Shown: positions 57,491-64,000 of the stretch, piece by piece
Numbering within the stretch: the stretch's first letter is position 1
Layout of the letters: each line of letters opens with the position of its first letter
Assembly: GCA_021521415.1 (NCBI GenBank)
Contig: JAIQDT010006447.1
Location: forward strand, 43,728-107,727
Source: Bidens hawaiensis
Lineage: Eukaryota > Streptophyta > Magnoliopsida > Asterales > Asteraceae
DNA: 64,000 bases
Reading direction: 5' to 3'
Translations under genes and position numbers: made by a program
Notes under the pieces: model-generated
Database searches by the model: none
The model's input: the letters and a program-made list of their open reading frames with translations, nothing else
Told to the model about the DNA's origin: nothing

Positions 57491-58582
57491 CTCATTTCTT
57501 CATTTTTCACATTAACTTTTCGATTATCTTTGCTTAATCCTCATAGTTATCAATATTGGCAATCATAGTTTAAAAGTTTTTTATAATTATTATTCCGAAC
57601 TTGAACATGTGTTGTCGTAATTGTTTAACTAACAACACAATTATTATTCAATGTTTTTATCAATATAAAATATGATTTGGTGAATGTGATTGGTTGGAAA
57701 AACATGCGGCCCCGCTTCCCTTGCCACCAGCCCTCCTTGTTGAGGAGTGTAATGGTGTTTAACATCTTAAATGCTGAAGTGAAGTAGGGCTCACACCCAT
57801 TACACTTATCTCTGAGTGAATCAGACGTGTCATCTGAATGATATTATTCAGACCTCAAACAAACAGAGCCTGTTAGTCTTATGATGATCTTAGTGTTGGA
57901 ATAATAATTTACACACTATTGTGTTTTAATTACTCTTTTACCTGTTGATATAGCTACAACCACTTAAAATGATATTAAGTTGCTTAGGCATTTATCAATT
58001 AAAATTAATAATATTTGCTTTGAGCTTTTTTATGAAAGTATGGAAATAGAGTTCTTATTAAAGTATATTCTGAAAAATAATCTTTACATTAAATTTAAGA
58101 TTGTAAAAAAAAGAGAAACTTATATCATAAATTGAAAATTATTTTGTCTTGCTAGATGAAATTGGTTATAAGACTGAAAGTGTAAATTTTAAGTTTCTAA
58201 TTTCACAAAAAAAAGCCTTCAGGGAGGCCTTCATTATCATGTTTTGGATTATCATAACCAGTAACATGCTTGCATGCATGTCCCTCTTCATGGTGGTTTT
58301 GTTCTAGTTTACAAATTTTGGACGAATTATGTTGCAAACATCACTTACATATTTATAATCAATGATAATCTTAATCATACCTGGTTTGAATGATGATCCT
58401 AATTCCTGACGAAAAATAGTTGTGAACATTGATGAATTATATTCAAATGGGTTCAAATTTTTATACTAGAAATTTAGTTGACCATATCGGCAATCATATT
58501 TATGGAAGTATACTTCCAAATATAAGTGGAACACTGGAACTAGACTTTAATGATTGCGGAGTCGGAATTTCTTTTATCGGCT
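57491..58582. other. Intergenic DNA, no gene seen
   Basis: AT-rich. No supported coding region or element ends. Confidence 0.5.
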
Positions 58583-58961
58583 GATATACATATACTACGA
58601 CCACTATAACAATTGCAAGTTATCAACTGTAAGCAGGGCGAAGTATACTTTAAGGCCCGGGGTCCCCCCCCCCCCCTCTCCGTTTTTTTCCGCAATAGTG
58701 TAAATTTCGATCGATAATGTCAGCCCAGCCCCCTGGTTTGTGAATTTTTGATATACATATACTACAACCACTAGAACAATTGCAAGTTATCAATTGTAAG
58801 CAGAGGCGAAGTATACTTAAGCCCCCCCCCCCCCACCCCCCACCGTTTTTTTCCGCAGTAGAGTAAATTTACCCGTTTCGCCCGAAATTTTTTATACGTA
58901 ATGTAAATTTAACCGTTTTCGATAAAAAAATGTGAGCCCGGGCCCCTGGTTTGTGAATTTT
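58583..58961. repeat. Tandem duplication with poly-C tracts
   Basis: Unit 1 (58583-58749) and unit 2 (58750-58961) both run 'gatatacatatactac', 'acaattgcaagttatcaa', 'cgaagtatact', a poly-C tract, 'cgtttttttccgca' and 'ctggtttgtgaattttt'. Unit 2 has an internal expansion of about 45 bp. Confidence 0.8.
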
Positions 58962-59872
58962 TAATACATTTTGAGTCCTCCCCTCCTTCCCCCCATTGAT
59001 ATGTGTTGCATGTTTTCTTTACAAAAGTATATTTAAAAGAAAATGGATCTCAACGTTAAATTTATTATTGTATCAAAGCGGGAAACGAAGAAAGTAACAA
59101 GCCAATGATCACTAGTCCAAGTGCTTAGGATGAGGCACCGAAAGACTTCAGTTTAATAAGGAGGGTCTTCAAGTTAGGCCAGTGAAAGTGGAAACTTAGT
59201 TGAGAATTTATATTTTAAGTTTGAATCAACATAATGGATGTTTGAAGTCTTGAATAAAGCTGCAGTGTAGAGTGTTTTAGTAGACTTTCAAGCCCACACA
59301 CAATTTTAGTAGTGAGTACTGAGTAGTGACTCTGGAATTCAACTAAAAGAATGACGCTGAATGTTAAATAACTAGAAAGTTGAAACTTGAAACTTTGGCC
59401 TTAAGACAAATTACAAAAAGTGTGAACTTGATTCATTATGCAATTACCAGACAAATTATAAAATTATAGTGTTTATTTACGTCTAAATTTTGAGTAAATA
59501 AATGATGCTAGAAACCTATTGCCTCATGTACAAAGACTGGCACGCTTTTGCGCTTGACGCCCTAGTTTTAAACACTATCACCCGCACACCCCCATGCTTT
59601 TAAAAACCAAACATCATGGTTACTAAAAGAATCACATATATTAGAGTTATAAAATTTCACAAGTCAAAATCTTCACAGACATTTATTTGGCAACATAACT
59701 AAATATAATCAATGGGTTCACTACAACAAAATTGGGTGTTCATGTTCCATGGCACAAACCATGGTCCATGAACAACTTCATTTCATAAGGTACAATCAAA
59801 ATTTCAGACTCAATAAACATGTATTAGAAAACTTACCCTCGATCTTAAATGTGTTTCTAGAAGCTAATAGTG
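58962..59872. other. Intergenic DNA and duplicated 3' flank of FCP1-like gene 2
   Basis: Bases 59590-59860 correspond to 53750-54010 beside copy 1. No gene seen. Confidence 0.55.
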
Positions 59873-62800
59873 TTAGCAGCATCTTCTTCTTTTCCACTTG
59901 TTCTCCTTCTCTAAACGCTCCATAAAGGGTTTATTATTTAAACGCTCGATAAGGCTCGAGTAAAAGACCCAATCTGGGCTTTGTTCATCAATGACACCTT
60001 GACCGAACGGGTGTTGTTCTACATACGTTTTCACATCATCAGCAGCCGCCAAACCTTCAAGATAGGTTTGCAGTTCGCCATTAAGACCTGCAAAAGGGAT
60101 CACCAACACTTTTTTACAATTTGTAAATAAATTTAATGCATAAAATAAAATTAAAAAAGCTCACCTAACAAGTTATCATCACTATGCATGTAGCTGTAAG
60201 AAGCGGGAAAGATTCCTGTATACTTCTGCAAAATTAACAATATAAAAAAATAAAAAAATGAGTACTTTATTTATGGTAACAAAATCATTATCTGTATTTG
60301 ATATTTTGGTGCATGAAATAAGGTGATGATCTTACAGGATTGAGCAATCCCTTGTATGGAGAATCATCCACCAACAATGTATTTGATTCATTAAAAGTTC
60401 CTTTCACCCATTTATTGTTAGGACCATCTTCGTCCCAAATTTTTCTCAGATCTTTAACAACTACATTCTTATATTGGACATCAAGAGTTCCAACACCAGA
60501 ATCTGTGCATTTGCAACCATCCTGTATTCCATATTACAGATTAGGGTTGCTCAATTTACAATAGGCGCAACTGAGTTGGTAAAAAATCAAAGGTGGCAAC
60601 ACGGGCAAGATGGATTGGGACCCGCAAAAACTTATAATCAACTTTTTTACAACTTGTATAGACAAGTGTTTTCATCCTTTATGTAGGGGTAACTTGCAAA
60701 TCGTTTACAAAAACAATCCCAATAAATAACTAATATGTGAATTATGATCAGAATGGCAATACTGTTATAATACCAATCTAAAGCTCTAGATAAAACAATT
60801 TAGAAAGTTGCACTTTTAGCTAAAACTTCTAATCTTACCCGTTTGAGATAAACGTAAAAGCACAACCTATATTGGCTCTAAATGGTCAATATTGTCATGT
60901 CTGATAAAAATATTTCAAAACTCTAAGAGACATAACAAACTCAACGAGGCATAAAACTCACCCACAAAAAAAGCAGTTGCTTCTTCAAATCTCCCAACAG
61001 AAAGTTAACCACCGGAACCAAATTTCTCCTACAATTACAAAGTGCGTGAGTGCAAAACAAAGGGAAACAAGAGTAAATAAGAAAAAAAAAATTGAGCAAT
61101 ACATGAATCTTGAAGACCAAATGCCAACATGGAATCTCTCAAAACAAAAGGACAAAAATTCATCCACATATGGTCTCTTGAAAACTGCAAGCAAACAAAA
61201 CTTGTTAAACAGGAATTCACAGTTATCTGTAACAAATTAGCAATTAAACTATTGTCCCAAGTCGTACTTGCTCGTCTTGTAATATATTTATCTGCTATAA
61301 TATCATCTGGTAGGTCGGAAACAACATCTGCAAGTAACCCATTCACATCAAGAATAATAAGCTTTTTATCCGGGACTTTCAGCTCCGTTTCCTCTTTTCC
61401 TACATCATTCACATTAGCATCTTTCATATGCTCTTCTCCTTGTGACACGTCAGCACTAACTGCTTGCAGAACTTTACTTGTATTCTCACAGGTACTCAAA
61501 ATGTCACCCAAGGCTGAATTATCGTTTATTTTCTGCCTCTTTTGCTCATTTGATACTAGATTATGTTTAGAAGCTTCCAAGTTCTGTAAGTACACGGGGT
61601 CCAAAATTTCACCTAAAATTGGCTTCTTGTCATTTGATTTCGGCTTCCTTTTTCTTTTTTCCTTACCACTCACATTAAGATTTGTAGTTTCACTCTCCCC
61701 AGTCTCACCAATGGCAACTTCTGAATGATCTTCTTTTGATGCCACGTTTGCATCAATTGTTGCAGTTATAGCCAAGACAGTTTTATCACCCTTTACTTCA
61801 AGAACTTTAGTTGTACCTAATCCTTCTTGCGTGCTCTGATGAGTACTTGAATTGTCACCCGTATCTGGATTATTGTTCTCCATTTTCTCTCTCTTTATCT
61901 TTTTTAATGTTGTATTATCTGTTGCATTTGTACCTGGACTTGTTTCCATTTTCTTTTGTACTTCAACATTACCATTAAGATTTGTAGTACCAGCTGGACT
62001 TGACATAGATGTCTTGTTATCAACAGTTTCAGATGTACCCACGCTATCAGGGTACGGCTTTTTCTTGAGAGCATTTCTCCTATTCCTTTTTTGTGATTTA
62101 GTGAGCATAGGAGGATTATTACCATTGTTTGTCTTTTCACTCTCCCCTGTTCTACCATTGGCAACTTCTGTTTGAACTTGTTCTTTTGCCACCATGTTTG
62201 CATCAGGAGTTGCAGTTTTAGCTGAAAGCGTTTCATCCTTCTTTAGTTCAAGAACTTTAGTTGTACTTGATCCTTCCTGTGTGCTTTCCTTGGTATTTAA
62301 TCCTTCCCCAGTCTTACCAATGGAAACTTCTGAATGGTTTTCTTTTGACACCATGTTTGCATCAGGAGTTGCAGTTTTAACCGAGACAGTTTCATCACTC
62401 TTTAACTCAAGAAATTTTTCTGTACGTAATACTTCGTGTGTGCTTTCATTGGTACTAAATCCTTCCCCAGTCTTACCATTGGCAAATTCTGAATGATCTG
62501 CGTCTGACACCACGTTTGCATCAGGAGTTGCAGTTTTAGCCGAGACAGTTTCATCACTCTTTAGTTCAAGAACTTTAGTTGTACATAATCCTTCTTGTGT
62601 GCTCTCATGGTTACTTAAATTGTCACCCGAATCTGGATCTTTGTTCTTCAGTTTCTCTCTCTTTCTCTTTTTTAATGTTGTATTATCTGTTGCATTTGTA
62701 CCCTGAACTCGTTTCCAGTTTCTTTTGTACTTCACCCTTACCAATAAGATTTGTAGTACCAGCTGGACATGACATTGATGTCTTGTTCTCAGCGGTTGCA

Positions 62801-64000
62801 GATGTACCTGACCTTGTTTCCATTTTCTTTTGTACTTCAACCTTACCATTAAGATTTGTAGTACCAGCTGGAGTTGACATAGATGCCTTGTTATCAACAG
62901 TTGCAGATGCACCTATGCTATTAGGATTTTCAGCATCTTCTCTTCTTTCTAAAAATCCTAGATTCGCATACAACTTTTTCTTTAGGGCTTTTCTCCTATT
63001 CTTTTTTTGTGATTTAGTGAGCATAGGAGGATCATTACCATTACTTGTCGCTTCACTCGCCCCCGTCCTACCACTGACAACTTCTGTATGAACTTGTTCT
63101 TTTGGCACCATGTTTGCATCAGGAGTTTCAGTTTTAGCTGAAATCATTTCATGCGTCTTTGGTTCAAGAGCTTTAGTTGTACTTAATCCTTCATGTGTGC
63201 TTTCACGGGTACTTAACGTATCACCCAAGTCTGGATTCTTGTTTAACTTCTGCCTCTTTTGTTTTTTTGATGCTGGTTTATCTGTTGAAGTGGTACCCAA
63301 ACCCGTCTCACCTTTGGATGCTTCCAAGCTTTGTGGGTACCTCGGATTCAAAATTTCAACTAAAGTTGGGCCGTTTGTTATCCAACTCCAAGCTTTGTGG
63401 GTACCACGGATTCAAAATTTCAGATAAAGTTGGCTGTTTGTTATCCAAGTCCGGCTTCTTTTTACTTTTTTCCATACCATTCCCATTAACATATGTGGTT
63501 TCACTCTTCCCAGTCTTAATATTGGCAACTTCTTCTATTGACACCAAGTTTGCATCAGGAGTTGTAGTTTTACTTGCGACTGTTTCGTTACATGTTACTT
63601 CAAGAACTTTAGTCATACCAAATTCTTCGTGTGTGCTCTCAGGGGCACTTAGAGTGTCACCCAAATCTGGATTATTGTTATTCATTTTCTTTCTATTTCT
63701 CTTTCTCTTTTTTGATACAGTATTATCTGCTGCATTTGAACCTGAACTTGCTTTACCAGTGGTAGTTTCCATTGCCTTTTGTACTTCGACCTCCCTATTA
63801 AGATTTGTAGTCAAACTTGAGCCCGTCTCACCAGTGGCAACTTTTGTGTGCTCTTCTCCTATGAAATTTGAACTCTTTCCATCACCAGTACCAGCTGAAC
63901 TTATGCCAATATCTTCTCTTTTTTCTAACGATCCTAGATCTGCAGTCAATACTTTCATGAGGGTTTTCCTCCTCTTCCTTCTCTGTGATTTAGTGAGCTT
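59873..64000 (-). CDS. FCP1/NIF-type HAD-domain protein with long repeat region (copy 2; frameshifted, cut by window edge)
   Basis: This is a paralogue of the gene at 54197-57177. Exons after the first are 61184-61103, 61028-60962, 60521-60336, 60225-60165 and 60087-59873. The first four have exactly the same lengths as copy 1 (82, 67, 186, 61 nt) and all borders are GT-AG, including TGG/GTGAGT at 60962. The large first exon ends at 61268 and runs past 64000. It encodes Lys-rich repeats (PTLGEILDPVYLQNLEASK, GTNATDNTTLKKRKREK, SAKTATPDANMVSKE) and then KKLIILDVNGLLADVV, again DxN. Two +1 insertions, near 63368 and 62702, break the frame. They may be real decay or consensus errors in short C runs. 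Whether copy 2 is functional depends on this. Confidence 0.65.
63324..63450 (-). repeat. 63-bp in-frame tandem duplication (plus one base) in FCP1-like copy 2
   Basis: 'ccaagctttgtgggtacc' followed by 'cggattcaaaatttca' occurs at 63324 and again at 63388, 64 bp apart. Without the one extra base the period is 63 bp, or 21 codons. It duplicates an 'LDNK.PTL.EILNP.YPQSLE' unit. Confidence 0.75.

Overview
This is nuclear DNA from a flowering plant. It is AT-rich, has intron-containing genes and plant-type retrotransposons, and uses initiator-tRNA-Met primer sites (TGGTATCAGA). The copia element with a long extra gene after pol, and the chromodomain gypsy element, resemble families I know best from Asteraceae (Tanacetum, Artemisia, lettuce, sunflower). 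That placement comes from memory, not from a search.

Layout. Bases 1-1212 are the 3' part of an LTR cut by the window edge. Bases 1213-4498 are gene-free and hold a MITE-like repeat (2621-3210) and a hAT-type MITE with a perfect 8-bp target duplication (3528-3964). Bases 4499-32035 are a four-level stack of retrotransposons, and every level has a perfect 5-bp target-site duplication: L1, a 3.7-kb solo LTR (4504-32030); L2, a chromodomain Ty3/gypsy element (8163-31944) inside L1; L3, a 2.0-kb solo LTR (16016-30873) inside the 5' LTR of L2; and L4, a 12.8-kb Ty1/copia element (16139-28975) inside L3. L2 and L4 are read on the minus strand; L0 (the edge LTR), L1 and L3 lie on plus. L4 has a decayed extra gene between pol and its 3' LTR, and clusters of a short motif, TTGACCGAGAAC, in its leader and in the spacer before that gene.

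Bases 32036-36180 are gene-free repeat debris. The host genes follow. TAF8, a TFIID subunit, is a single coding exon at 36591-37667 (+). A LONGIFOLIA/TRM-type microtubule-array protein lies at 40646-44358 (-), with four coding exons, one of them a 38-nt microexon. A long gene-free stretch (44359-54196) holds two Helitron-like elements, one inside the other. Two tandem paralogues of an FCP1/NIF-type HAD-domain protein with a long Lys-rich repeat region lie at 54197-57177 (-) and 59873 to beyond 64000 (-). The first has lost one splice donor. The second has two single-base frameshifts and runs off the right edge.

The host genes are not an operon or a pathway: basal transcription (TAF8), cell elongation and cytoskeleton (LNG/TRM), and a lineage-expanding putative nuclear pseudophosphatase pair. 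The most unusual content is the dated transposon stack, the L4 accessory gene with its motif clusters, and the fast-evolving FCP1-like pair.
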